Positions 10,284 to 20,907 of a DNA stretch of 64,000 nt are shown piece by piece. Within the stretch, counting starts at the first letter, position 1, and the number at the start of each line of letters is the position of its first letter. The notes under the pieces were generated by a model, which worked only from the letters and a program-made list of their open reading frames with translations, had not been told where the DNA came from and did no database searches. A program made the translations under genes and the position numbers. This DNA comes from Stomorhina lunata (lineage: Eukaryota > Arthropoda > Insecta > Diptera > Rhiniidae): assembly GCA_933228675.1 (NCBI GenBank), contig OW121743.1:56966406-57030405 (forward strand), given 5' to 3'.

Positions 10284-11943
10284 TTCAGACCAATCAGCCT
10301 CAGCTCCTTCCTTCTTAAAACTCTGGAACGCATCATTGACGTCCACCTGCGTTCATTAATCAACCAGCGTCTTTTCAACCTTAGGCAAAACTACGGTCTA
10401 CCCTTGCTATGGAACCTTGCTATCAATAAATTGCTAAGGGAATTGGACTCTCAGTGTTTCAAAGCCATTGCTTATGCAGCTGATGTCGCTGTTCGGTTAG
10501 TTTCGGTCAGTATCGGTCAAGTACCTTAATTCTATCTCACAGCGCTTGAACATCGCTTTTGCCACACTTACTGAATGGAACTTTTCAAATGGCTTGGGAG
10601 TTTATCCCGCCAAAACGGAACTTGTTTTATTCACCAAAAGATTCCCAAAATCACCCTCCCGACCTTAGGCGGGACTAAACTCGTGCTTACGGACCCTGCC
10701 AAATATCTGGGAGTGGTCATGGACTTAAAGTTGTCCTGGAGCTTAAGCACCCAATCTAGGATGTCTAAGGCTGTCATTGCATTCTACTCGTTCAGAAGAT
10801 CACTAGGCAATACGTGGGGTCTATCCCCTTCTTATACCGCCTGGCTCTTCGAATTGGTTGCAAAACCCATACTCATGTATGGTGCTCTTAATGTGGCTAA
10901 TCAGCGAGGATCCTTTGTCAAGATTCTTAGATCCGCTGCCCTAATGATTGAGGACTACGCCTTCAAAGGCTTTGTTTGCTATGCTCAACTGGCTCACGGT
11001 TTAGCTAATGGCCTAACTTGTATCTCTAACTCAGCAATTCGGTTAAGAACTACCGGAGAATGGTCTACTTCATCTTTAGGCCACTCCGTCATTCTGGATA
11101 AACTTGTAAACTTCCCTGAAAACATCGAGTACTGCATTCCCATAACCCTATTCGATCAATTCTTTTCTGTGATTATATCAGGGACTCAAATGGATTCCAG
11201 AGATGGGACCCTGAAAATCTACACGGACGGATCTAAATCGGAAATTTGTGTGGGTGTGAGCTTTTTTATCCCACTTTTGGAAAAAGTAAAATTCAAAAAC
11301 ACAGTATTCTTCAGGCTAAAATCTAAGCTATATATAGCAAGTGGCTCATGTATCACCGAATAAATTACAGCGATATTCTTTTCTATACTCACAGTCTTGC
11401 CGCCTTCCACTCTTTATCATTAGTCTATACGACATCCGTTATTATCCGTGAATGTCGGGCATTCCTAAACGATAAGGCCGAGACCTTATAATATTTAACA
11501 ATTCTGGGTACGCAATCACAGCAATGTACCACGTAACATCATTACCGATAATCTAGAAAAATTTGGTGCTCTCCTCGTTCAGGAGAACATTGAGCAATAT
11601 AAAGGTATACCGCAATCAGCTTGCAAACTGCTCATCAAGCAGTTTCTCTTTAGATCCGCATAGACCAAGTGGTCCACAGAAACGACCTGTTCCGTCTCTA
11701 GACTTACATGGCAAACTTACAAAAGTAAGCATTTCGCAATCTTTCCGCTTCATAGGCGCACCCTTATATCAGTACTCACAGGACATAGGTTTACATGTTA
11801 GAAGACTTAATCTTCAAAGCAATGGCTACCACAGAAGTTGTCACAACGTTGAGAAGGAAGAAACTGTCACTGATCTCCTCTGTCACTGCCCAGTAGGGTT
11901 TAGCGAAAAACAACTTTTATTGAAATTCGATACGCCTGGGTAG
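10284..11943 (+). pseudogene. Decayed LINE fragment 2, reverse transcriptase plus RNase H (LOA/R1/I-group type)
   Basis: The fragment opens with FRPISLSSFLLKTLERIID, an RT palm motif. After an internal deletion it continues to AYAADVAV, where the catalytic YADD motif has become YAAD. Frameshifts follow (GVYPAKTELVLFTK, then LTDPAKYLGVVMDLKLSW in another frame). The 789-bp open stretch 10575-11363 carries the thumb region and the start of an RNase H domain, IYTDGSKSE. A cysteine-rich tail, CHNVEKEETVTDLLCHCP, lies near 11850-11895. RNase H plus a Cys/His tail suggests a LOA- or I-group LINE. Multiple lesions make it non-functional. Confidence 0.8.
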
Positions 11944-11949
11944 AAAATC

Positions 11950-13130
11950 GATACTCTACATCCTAAGGTGCTCAGAAAAAAAATATTGTTTTCCTAGATC
12001 AATGTCCTGAGGTGGCGCACAAGACATTTATTTCTCGGACCCATTTGTATGGGGAAAAATGGGAGTTTTTGGTTAGTTTCAACTGACAGAGATATGTTTT
12101 CGGCAAAACTAATTATTGGATGTAGAAGACAACTAAATCAGCTTTCATTAGAATCATAACAACAAAAAATTCATGCTGTGGTTTTTAAGTTATTGCAATT
12201 TGCCCCAGAAAATTCGTGTCCTTTTCAGCACGCCTAGGGATTTGCAGCAAAAAATTTTACTTTAAAGTACAGATATTACAAAGTAAGGCATTCCTTATCA
12301 TCTAAAGACTTATAAGTACTAAATAGTTAAAATTTATTAAAATATTATTAAATTTTCATAGTTTTTTTTACACTGGAAAATGGTACATTTTTTTCTAAGG
12401 ACCGTTCTCAAAACTCACTTTTAAAGTCTTTAAAAATTTTGTTGAAAAAATATTCAAAATTTCAAAATTTTTGATCGGCATGTAAAAAAAGACAGATGTA
12501 ATAATAAAATCCAAAAAAGTTTTTAGTTTGATATCCCATATGGTGTTGCCGTACCTGCGACTTAAAATCGTACAATTTCACGAAAAAGTAAATTTTTGGA
12601 CTTTATTTAAGTAGATTCATAGAAAAATTTATTTAAGTTTTCTTTTGATAAAGCTAATACTGAATTTTATTGCTCAGTCATTGAGGAATGTTCACTAGAA
12701 CTTTCTTTCATATTGGGTGAGCTTAACCCTTTTTTCATCGAGGTCAAAGGTCAAAATTTGAAAAAAACGAAATGTTATGAATTCGATCAAAATTTATAAT
12801 AATAGTTATTTTTAAGAATGGTTATATTGTTTTACTTAAAATATGTTTTTAACCCTTAATAGACCAAAATGACAAAAAAAAAATTTTCGAAAATTTATGA
12901 AAATAATCCTCAAAATTGTTTAAAATTAATCACTAAAATACTTCAAACCTTAAAATTTTCGAAAAAAAAAATTTGGGTCATTTTAGTTCCCATGTCTGTT
13001 AAGGTTAAAAAAATATTTTTAATAAAAGAATATAACCATTCTTAAAAAAAACATTTTTATTAATTTCGATCGAAATTTGCCACTAAATTCATAACTTTTT
13101 TATCGGAAACTGTCCATACTTTTCAATTCC
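11950..13130. repeat. Diverged relative of the hAT-like foldback, with an internal inverted repeat
   Basis: Parts match the interior of the element at 18207-19229 in the same order: tggaaaatggtacattttt, TTGCCGTACCTGCGA, and catttgtatggggaaaaatgg. No terminal repeats or target duplication were found. The right part is itself a hairpin: gttatgaattcgatcaaaat (12775) is mirrored by aaatttgccactaaattcataac-type sequence near 13075-13100, and aagaatggttatattgtttt by aaaagaatataaccattctt. There is no coding capacity. Confidence 0.55.
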
Positions 13131-13149
13131 TTCCATATATATATTTTTT

Positions 13150-13410
13150 CATATGTCACTTATTTATCTAAATGGTCGTAAATCTGAAGATAATTATACT
13201 TTTTTGCCAAAAATTTACGCAAGCAAATTCTATGGACATTTGACCTTAGCTCCTATATTATAGTCACTACCGAAAATTGCCTTAAAATATATAATTCTTC
13301 AGAAAAAGTCCGTATTATTATAACATTAAAATTTGACACAAATTGAATGGTGTAGGATATCATTAAGTCGACTTTGTTCTACGATATTACTTTCTTATTT
13401 GCTGTTATTT
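13150..13410. repeat. Strongly diverged DINE-like copy
   Basis: Words of family A are recognisable in order: aaatggtcgtaaatctgaag, gacatttgaccttagctcc, aatggtgtaggatatcatta, then gtcgactttgttctacgata and tactttcttattt. These mirror the distal half of copy A1, but the hairpin has decayed. Confidence 0.45.
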
Positions 13411-14150
13411 CAATATAATATTGATGCTCTTTAAAGAATGACTTTTGTTGCGGTAATGTTTTTTCGTGGTATTGGTTACATTTTCCCATATTATTGAATG
13501 CTTTTCCTCTTTTTCCACCATTTCGTCCTTATTCGCGAACAGTTGTGTTTGTAATTTGGACAAAAAGTTGATTTTTAATTAAAATAACAGTAACAAATAT
13601 TTACCAAAAGGTAAAATGTTGACAATATATTTACTCTTGTTGTTGTTGTTCATGTTGTTGCTTCTGCTGCTGCTACCCTTACTATTGCTGTTGTTGTTAA
13701 ATATTATTCCAGTCAACGACTGGCTGAATGCTTGAATGAATGAATGAGACGGAGTGACTGAATAAATGACTGAGTAGCCCCTATTAACTTTTGTAAAAGG
13801 GATTTTAATTAAAAACTTTAATGTGAATTATGGAAATCAATTTGTGTAATATTGTGTAAAATACCTGGTCCATGAATGTGTATGAGTGTTTATGTGAGTG
13901 TATTTTTTCGATGTTTGAGCTTTTATTGGAAAAAATAACAGCTACATGTAAAGGGGAAAATCAACTTTATATCGGCTGGTAAAATACAAAAGGTTATAAT
14001 TGGTAAATATTAGTAGTTTTATATTTTTTTTTTTTTGTCATTTTCATATTCATTTTATATTCTTAAATAAGAACATTTTGGTTTAAATTTTATTAGTATC
14101 TTCTTACAAAAAGATACGTGTTAGGGCCAAATGAGGTTCTTCAGGCTTTA
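13411..14150. other. Non-coding DNA with simple repeats
   Basis: Contains a TTG/CTG-rich simple tract (about 13637-13700) and GAAT/TGAA-type repeats (13728-13775). I see no exon or RNA gene. Confidence 0.55.
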
Positions 14151-14154
14151 ATAG

Positions 14155-14236
14155 ATTTATTGGTAGGGGATTACCACATTCGCCTAGCATACCAGAGGTC
14201 CCAAATTCGATCCCCGGCCACACCCACTTGAAAAAA
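14155..14236 (+). repeat. tRNA-derived SINE-like fragment, copy 1
   Basis: A tRNA-like block with TGGTAGGGG (weak A box), CGCCTAGCATACC (resembling an Ala anticodon loop, AGC at 14186-14188) and AAATTCGATCC (B-box-like). It is followed by CCACTTGAA, a tail shared with the copy at 39512. The stems do not pair well, so it is a SINE-type relic rather than a tRNA gene. Confidence 0.5.
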
Positions 14237-14245
14237 TAAATTTTC

Positions 14246-16844
14246 AACTAGTAAGAGTGTTATATTCGGCTGTGATGATTATAACACTATATAATTTCCG
14301 ATATTTTTCGAAATTTTGTTTTTGAGTCATAAGCCACCTTTCCCTTTTCATAGACCGGGTCACATATACTAAATGTACCTTCAAATGTTTTTAATTGTAT
14401 ATATAAATAGGGGATGCTATATATATGGACAAAAATCAAATAGTTTTAATTTTCAGAAATAAAAAAATTCAAAAAATTTTTTGATCACACACTAAATTTT
14501 TTTTGGGGTTCTATTAAGGGACCTTAGGGAATGTAAAATCCATTCGCGTCAATGATTTTAAAAAATTAATTAAAAAAAAATTAAAAATTACACTGTGATA
14601 CACGGGAAAAATGCAGGGGTTCTCATATACTAATTCTGTTTTGGGGGAGTCCATGGAGTACGAAAATAGTAATATTTTTTTTTTGATCACTTCGTTAAGT
14701 ATATTTTTTAACAGCAAATGTAACGTAAAATCATTATTTACGAAAATTTAAAGAAAAAAATCATAACTTCTTTATTTGACAGTCGATTTAACTTTTATTT
14801 TTATTAGTTTTAGGTGGATTTTGTCATAACTTATATATTTTCAGGTGTTCTGTCGTCTCATGGTATTATGGTGGTTTATATATGCCTTAACACGAAGAAT
14901 TAATGCAATTATGCAAGTGAAAAAAATATTTTTTAAAAATATTTTTTGATTTTTTTAACCGCGGTTCTCGCGAAATTTGACAAAATGTGAATCTTAGTGA
15001 AATTCTGCTGCCTTCACTTATGGACAAATTTAATTTAAAAGAATTTTTTATTTAAATACAAGTTTTAATAGGTGCATATCTTTCTAAGATATAAAATTCT
15101 TATTTGGTCCATAAAATCGTTAATCCTTATAATATTTTGGTGCGCTTCAAATCTAAGGTAAAACTTTATTGAAGAATAGTTTTAAGACCATTCCTGATCA
15201 ATTTTGAGCTGAATTCGCGATGTGCTTCATTGAAATGTTTTTAGATAAAACTTTCGCGTTCTCAGTTAATAAAGAGATTTTTGCAAGCGTGGTGTCTATT
15301 TCGTAAAACAACGACTTGGGTTCAAATATTAAAACAAATGCAGGAGAAGACGAAATATGAAGAAAAACTTGAATGCTTCAATCGATGTTTTAACGTTTTT
15401 TTTTTTAATTTGCATGCCGATTACGCTTAAAAACGCAAATTTGCGCAACTAAGATATCGTGTTCAGTATACAGAAGTTTTTGCGAGTTCAAGATCTTTAA
15501 TTAGATTTTCCAAACTCCTGAGGGTACAAAAATTATTCGAGTTGAAAGTCGGTTTAAAAGGAATAAAAACTGTTTGATTTTTGCCCATATATATATATAT
15601 ATAACATCTACAGCCAAATGTTGAACAATTGTCACAGTTCCTAATGGAGTTCCTTATGCATCTACCGTATATAAGTCTGGACATTGATTGATAGCTATCT
15701 AATTTCATAGGTGCGATCTTAATATGTGACCCGGACTATGAAAAGGTGCCTTATGACTCAAATTTCGACAATTTTTGAAATTTTTAGTTAATTTTTCGAA
15801 CTTTTTTTTTTAGTTTCAATTTTCATAGACCGGATCACATATATACTGAATGTACCTCCAAATCTTTTTAATTGTAGATATAAAATGGGGATATTATATA
15901 TATAAGAACTACAGCCAAATGTTGACCGACTGGCTGGCATTTATATAAAGTTTATTTGTGCAAAATTTAGTGGCCATAGCTGTCGCAGTTTATAATTTAA
16001 TTGCTTTTAACTGACGTTTGAGGCATTTTATTGGTATCCGGGAGCGGTTTTTATATGAAAACTATGGTCAAATATGAACCGATTCCTATAAAATTTGACA
16101 TACTGACCAAAAGTTGCATAAAACTTCCCTGTTCTAAATTAAGTTGTTATAGATATTACAATTGTATTAATTTTATCAGAATAAATGTGTTTCCCGGGGC
16201 AGGGTTATATATGTAGTTAAGGAGCTATATCGCTTTTATCTAACGGACAGACGGACATAAACCCGCTTTTCTTATTGTATTTTTGTGTTTCCGTAAGTTT
16301 TGTATATGGGAGCTATGGTCAAATTTTTACCGATTCTGACAAAGTTTGGCACACTTGTTGGCACTGACATAAGACCTCCTTGTGCTAAATTTAGTGGCCA
16401 AAGCTATTACAGTTTATCATTTATTGGCATTTAAGTGTATTTTATGTGGAATTTAGGCTGTTTCCGTAAGTTTTCTGTATGGGAGCTATGGTTAAATAAG
16501 AACCGATTTGGATGAAATTTTATATGCTGTGTAGTACTTATGTAAAACTTTTATATACCAAATTATATCATTATAGCTATTACAGTTTGTTATTTATTAG
16601 CAAATAAGTGATTAGCTTAGGCGAGGTTATACGAGAGCTATGGTCAAATGTTAATCGATTTTGGTAAATTTCATTACTAAAATTTTCTTAGAAATGAGGA
16701 ATGTCTTTACTAAGTTTTAGGAAGCTAGCTCCATTTCTTTATCGTGATTTCAACAGACATACAGACGAACATTGCTCAATCGTCTTAGAATTTCATAAGG
16801 ATTCAGAATATATATCGCTTTTGGTTTTTGAGCCAACATTAAGG
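14246..16844. mobile_element. Mini-me-like repeat, family B copy B5 (with nested TIR element)
   Basis: Begins aactagtaagagtgttatattcgg, the hairpin-bearing end also seen at 27915. It carries a (TA)n tract at 14418-14427, into which TIR element copy 2 is inserted, then resumes after 15589. Later blocks are gggagctatggtcaaat repeats, a degenerate cagacatacagacg tract (16752) and cttagaatttcataaggatt to TTTTTGAGCCAACATTAAGG. It stops at the TA of mariner copy 2. The usual remaining head (to GATGGTGGGTATA) is not found beyond that mariner, so this end is truncated. Confidence 0.6.
14426..15587. mobile_element. TA-flanked TIR element, copy 2 (1.16 kb, empty mariner site)
   Basis: The ends TGGACAAAAATCAAA and TTTGATTTTTGCCCA are flanked by TA at 14424-14425 and 15588-15589. 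It matches copy 1 at both ends: 14426-15050 with 2923-4670 minus the mariner, and about 15288-15587 with 6576-6873. It lacks the 1.4-kb foldback core and has a unique stretch about 15050-15285. The sequence ggggttcTAttaagggacc at about 14504-14522 is the uninterrupted target of mariner copy 1. Confidence 0.8.
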
Positions 16845-16846
16845 TA

Positions 16847-18136
16847 ATGGGTGTTTTTTTTAGAGGTATAGAACTTCGAATTGAAATAAAACACAAGAAA
16901 ATCGTTTTAATGTCCATCAATTTGGCTTTATTGGAAGGATAATTTTATGCCATTAATGTTTAAATATTATTTCGGGCATGTGGCCGCCGCGGCTGGCTCG
17001 AATAAAGCCAATTCTACAGGTCCAATTTTCAACTACTTTTTCGAGCATATGGTTCCGTATGTTGGCAATAACGCCACGAATGTTGGCTTCCAAGTCCCCT
17101 GAAGTTTCTGGTTTGTTGGCGTAGACGAGCGACTTCACATATCCCCAAAGAAAATAATCCAGTGGTGTCAAATCGCACGATCTTGGTGGCCATTCCGCGA
17201 AATTATGCGCTCATCGAATGTTTCCTTCAATAAATCAATTGTGACGTGCGCTGTGTGGCATGTAGCGCCGTCTTGTTAGAACCACAACTCATCCACATTC
17301 ATGCCATCCAATTGGGGAACAAAATAGTCGGTTATCATGGCTCTATACCGGTCTCCATTTATGGTAACTGACTCTCCAGCATTATTTCGGAAGAAGTATG
17401 GCCCAATGACTCCACCAGCCCATAGAGCACACCAAACAGTCAGTTTTTGTGGATGTAATGGCGTCTCAAGGGTCTCATGTGGATTCTCTTCACTCCAAAT
17501 GCGGCAATTTTGCTTGTTGACGTAGCCATTCAACCAAAAATGAGCCTCATCACTGAACAAAATTTTGCGATGAAAATCAGCATCGAGATCAATCTCATTT
17601 TCGGCCCATACACCAATATCACGACGCATTGCATGGTCTCGCGGCTTTAATTCTTGCACCAGCTGGATCTTGTAAGGTCGCAAGCCAAGATCTTTGCGCA
17701 AAATCTTCCATAAAGTTGATGGACAAAGCTCCAATTGCTGTGCACGGTGGCGAATCGATTCATTCGGGTCCTCTTCAACACTTTGCTCTACAGCGGCAAT
17801 TGTTTCTTCGGCGCGCACTGTTCGACGTCGCTGCGGATGCGTATTATCACATAGAGTAAACGTAGTGCAAAAACGATCCATGGTTAACCGAATTAATTGC
17901 TCTGATGGACGATTATGTCGACCATAAAATGGACGGAGCTTGCGGTAAACTTCGCGAACTGAACCATTATTTTCGAAATAAATTTGCACGATTTGCAAGC
18001 GTTGTTCTTTTGTCAACCTGTTCATGATGAAATGGCAAACCAAACTAAATGTTAATCACCTGACAGCTGACAAAATGGCCGCCAGTTAAAAAGTGATGCC
18101 AACTTAAAGTTCTATACCTCAATAAAAAACACCCGA
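16847..18136 (-). mobile_element. Mariner-type transposon (DD41D, rosa-like), copy 2
   Basis: 1,290 bp, flanked by TA (16845-16846 and 18137-18138), with the same TIRs as copy 1 (ATGGGTG at the left, CACCCGA at the right). It is very similar to copy 1 at the nucleotide level but is 14 bp shorter, mainly from a 13-bp deletion in the transposase region near 17191. Confidence 0.92.
16953..18043 (-). pseudogene. Mariner transposase pseudogene (copy 2)
   Basis: The frame is open for 255 codons from 18043 and matches the copy 1 protein closely. It then meets a stop at 17276-17278, where the CAA (Gln) codon of the WFQQDG motif has become TAA. A 13-bp deletion at about 17191 (the segment between TCTTGGTGGCC and ATTCCGCG) also shifts the frame before the third catalytic residue. 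The downstream part, with TPLDYFLWGYVKSLVYANKP and the usual C-terminus FKH, remains readable in another frame to 16953. Both lesions remove the second and third catalytic D from the product. This copy keeps the Pro before the third D that copy 1 has lost. Confidence 0.9.
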
Positions 18137-18206
18137 TAGAAGGGCAATACTCTTTCCCACTTGCATTTAGTTGACGATATGTATATGCAAATATATGTAT
18201 GCACAT

Positions 18207-19229
18207 TGGGGTGACACTTTTTTGTATGAAGGAAAATGATTTTTCCACCTAGTCTCACAATGCGGAACATTGTGACGCTAGGTCTAAAAGTTTAGATCTG
18301 AAAATTTAATCCAAATCGGACAACGGTCTATGGGCGCGCATCGGGTCCAAAGTTTAAGAGCCCATTTATATGGGGAAAAATGGGTTATTCTTTTGTTTTT
18401 GCGAAATTTTGACTAAAAATAAATAATTTTTACAAGAAAAAATAATAGAATATTAAAGAAAACAAATACAGCTGTATTTCAAATCATGAAAGGCGAAAAT
18501 CCATGAAGTAGTTTAAAAATTATTGCAGTTTTCCCCCAAAAACTCATGTCCTTGAAAAGGCGCCTAAGGATATGCACCGAAAATTGTATGTTGTAAATAA
18601 AGAAATTCCAAAGTTAGACATGATTTATCATATAATGGCTTGGTACTAGTAAATAGTTCAGTTTTGTTTAAATATAATCAAATTTACTTAGTTTTTTTCA
18701 TGTTGGAAAATGGTACATTTTTCTCAGGTCGTTTCCAAAAATCATTTTTTAATTTTTTGAAAATTTTATTCAACAAATATTACAAATTTAGAATTTGCTT
18801 TCCAGTGTGTCAAAGGGAGAATAAAACCTAAAAAAAACTGGGTCGATATCTTGAACCGTTTTGCCGTACCTGCGATGTCAAATTAAAGAATTTCGCGAAA
18901 ACGTAAATTTTTGGGCCAAATTCGAGTAAATGCTCGGTAAATTTTACTTGTATTCAGTTTTAACAAAAAAAGATAAGCTGTATTAGTTCTCTTTAATATT
19001 CTATTATTTTTTCTTGTAAAAATCATTTATATTTGGTCTAAATTTCGCAAAAACAAAAAAATAACCCATTTTGCCCCATACAAAAGGGCTCTTAAACTTT
19101 GGACCCGACGCGCCCATAGGACGTTGTCCGATTTGACTCAAATTTTCAGATCTAAACTCTTAGACCTAGTGTCACAATATTCCGTAGAAAAACATTTGAA
19201 ATCAAAGAAAAAAAATTATTGTCACCCTA
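18207..19229. mobile_element. hAT-like foldback element with 8-bp target duplication
   Basis: The left terminus TGGGGTGACA and right terminus TGTCACCCTA (inverse TAGGGTGACA) are flanked by identical 8-mers ATGCACAT (18199-18206 and 19230-19237). The 8-mer fits the hAT preference nTnnnnAn, and TAGGG fits hAT TIR starts. About 200 bp at each end are mirrored: agacctagtgtcacaat with its reverse, ggacaacggtctatgggcgc with gcgcccataggacgttgtcc, and tgggttattcttttgttttt with its reverse. There is no transposase gene, so it is non-autonomous. Confidence 0.8.
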
Positions 19230-19237
19230 ATGCACAT

Positions 19238-20690
19238 AAAACAGTTTAATTGTTTTTTTATGTTCATGAACAATTTTTATTATTATTATTACTCATACTT
19301 GAAGATAAATAAATAGTTTAATAATTGGTTAATTTAATGATAAATTAAAGAGCCTTAATTGAAAGTAATTTTAATTCTTAACACTGGGTGAAATAACTTT
19401 AATAATAGACTTCCTTTTAGTAAGTTTCTCATATCCTTTTAACAACCTAATTACATTATAACTAAATCCATCATTCCTTATCCCGCTCCTCCTTCTTCAT
19501 TCATCTCTATCTCTGTTTGACTTGACAAAATATGTGATTAATTTTCCAATTTCATTGACGATAAATTTTTCGCAATATATATTTTCCCAAAGAAATTCGA
19601 CTGCGTAGAAAAACCGAACTTAAAGGGAAAACCGGAACAAAGATTTTGTCAAACTGATTAAATCTCTTTATAAAATACAAATAAACCGTATGAAGAAGAA
19701 AGAATGAAAGAAAAAAAACTTCGACGAACAAAAAGAAATTATGTCTGGAAAATTTTTGGTTGTAACATTGGAAAATTACGAGAATATCGAAGTACTTACC
19801 AAACAAACCAAACAATATAAATTTGATAAATGTTTGCACTGATACGTGAAAGAAAAACTTAACTATAAGAAAAAAAATCAAACAAATACACATGCACACA
19901 CATACAAATCAAGATGGGAATATAAAACTTAAGCAAATATGTATGTCTGTCTGGCTGTGTAACCATATCTTACCATGTGTGTGTGTTTGCAAGGAAAAAA
20001 AGTTTCCAAAAAAAGAAATTTATATATTTAGTCTCAATTTAAGAAAAATTATTCATGTGGGCAAGGCGCCAATAAGTTGTTAAACTAAATCTCATTTTAC
20101 GTCGTCATCGTCGTACGGAAGCTCTTGGAAAAAGTTGTAGGCAGTTTGAGTTTGCCAACAATGTCTTAAGGTTTGAAGTGAAGGAGTGAATGAAAGAATA
20201 AATGAATGGATGAATAGATGAATGTTTGTCTAGAAACAGGAAGGGTGGATATAAGTTTAAATTTTTTAGTATGAGCTCAAGGAATGACGAAATGTATGTC
20301 TATGATGTTTGTATCTTAAAAATTAAGTTTAGATTTTACGCATACGATTTTGAAGAACTTTGTGGAGGACAGACATGCATCAAAACTATGGCCAGACATT
20401 TGAGAAAATCAGACTTGACAGCATTCTTTGTGTAAATTATTGCATTTATTCAAAAACGATTTAAGAGAACCCAATTAGCCTTAGCCCCAGTATCAATATA
20501 AGACCATAAACATCAAAATAATAGACTAAATTTAAGACTATTATATCATTAGTCTAGTCTAAGAAAAGTTTCAGTCTATAGTCTAAATCAGTCACACGCA
20601 AAAAATGTATTTGCTATCACTAGTAATAGGAAAATAACTTTTGCCGACACACATACAACAATTGTAAAGTGCATAGAAATACTTTTAAGA
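19238..20690. other. Non-coding DNA
   Basis: AT-rich sequence without a recognisable gene. It includes GTCGTCATCGTCGTACGG (20100) and a TGAATGAA-type simple tract (20170-20225). Confidence 0.55.
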
Positions 20691-20905
20691 TTTAGCGATG
20701 TCCGTCTGTCTGTCCGCCTGTCTGTCTGTCCGTATGTCAGTCTGTTGTCGGCACGACAAAACCTTAACGAAAGGATATAGGTCACAGAAATTTTGCATAA
20801 TGTTCTTCATTTCTTGAAAATTTTGGTATTGAAATCGGACAAATATAAATTAAATATAAATTATTGACCATAACTCCCGTATAACCTCGTCTATGCTAAT
20901 AGCTT
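20690..20905. repeat. Family B (mini-me-like) fragment B6
   Basis: Contains GCGATGTCCGTCTGTCTGTC (a GTCY tract, 20695-20745), gaaattttggtattgaaatcgg-type blocks, the word accataactcccgtataacc and ctcgtctatgctaatagctta. It is cut at 20905 by the start of the composite element. Confidence 0.6.
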
Positions 20906-20907
20906 AG

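Noticed and set aside
20226..20435. 69-codon open frame beginning MSRNRKGGYKF (alternative start)
   Set aside because: No homology recognised, no supporting splice sites, and length expected by chance.
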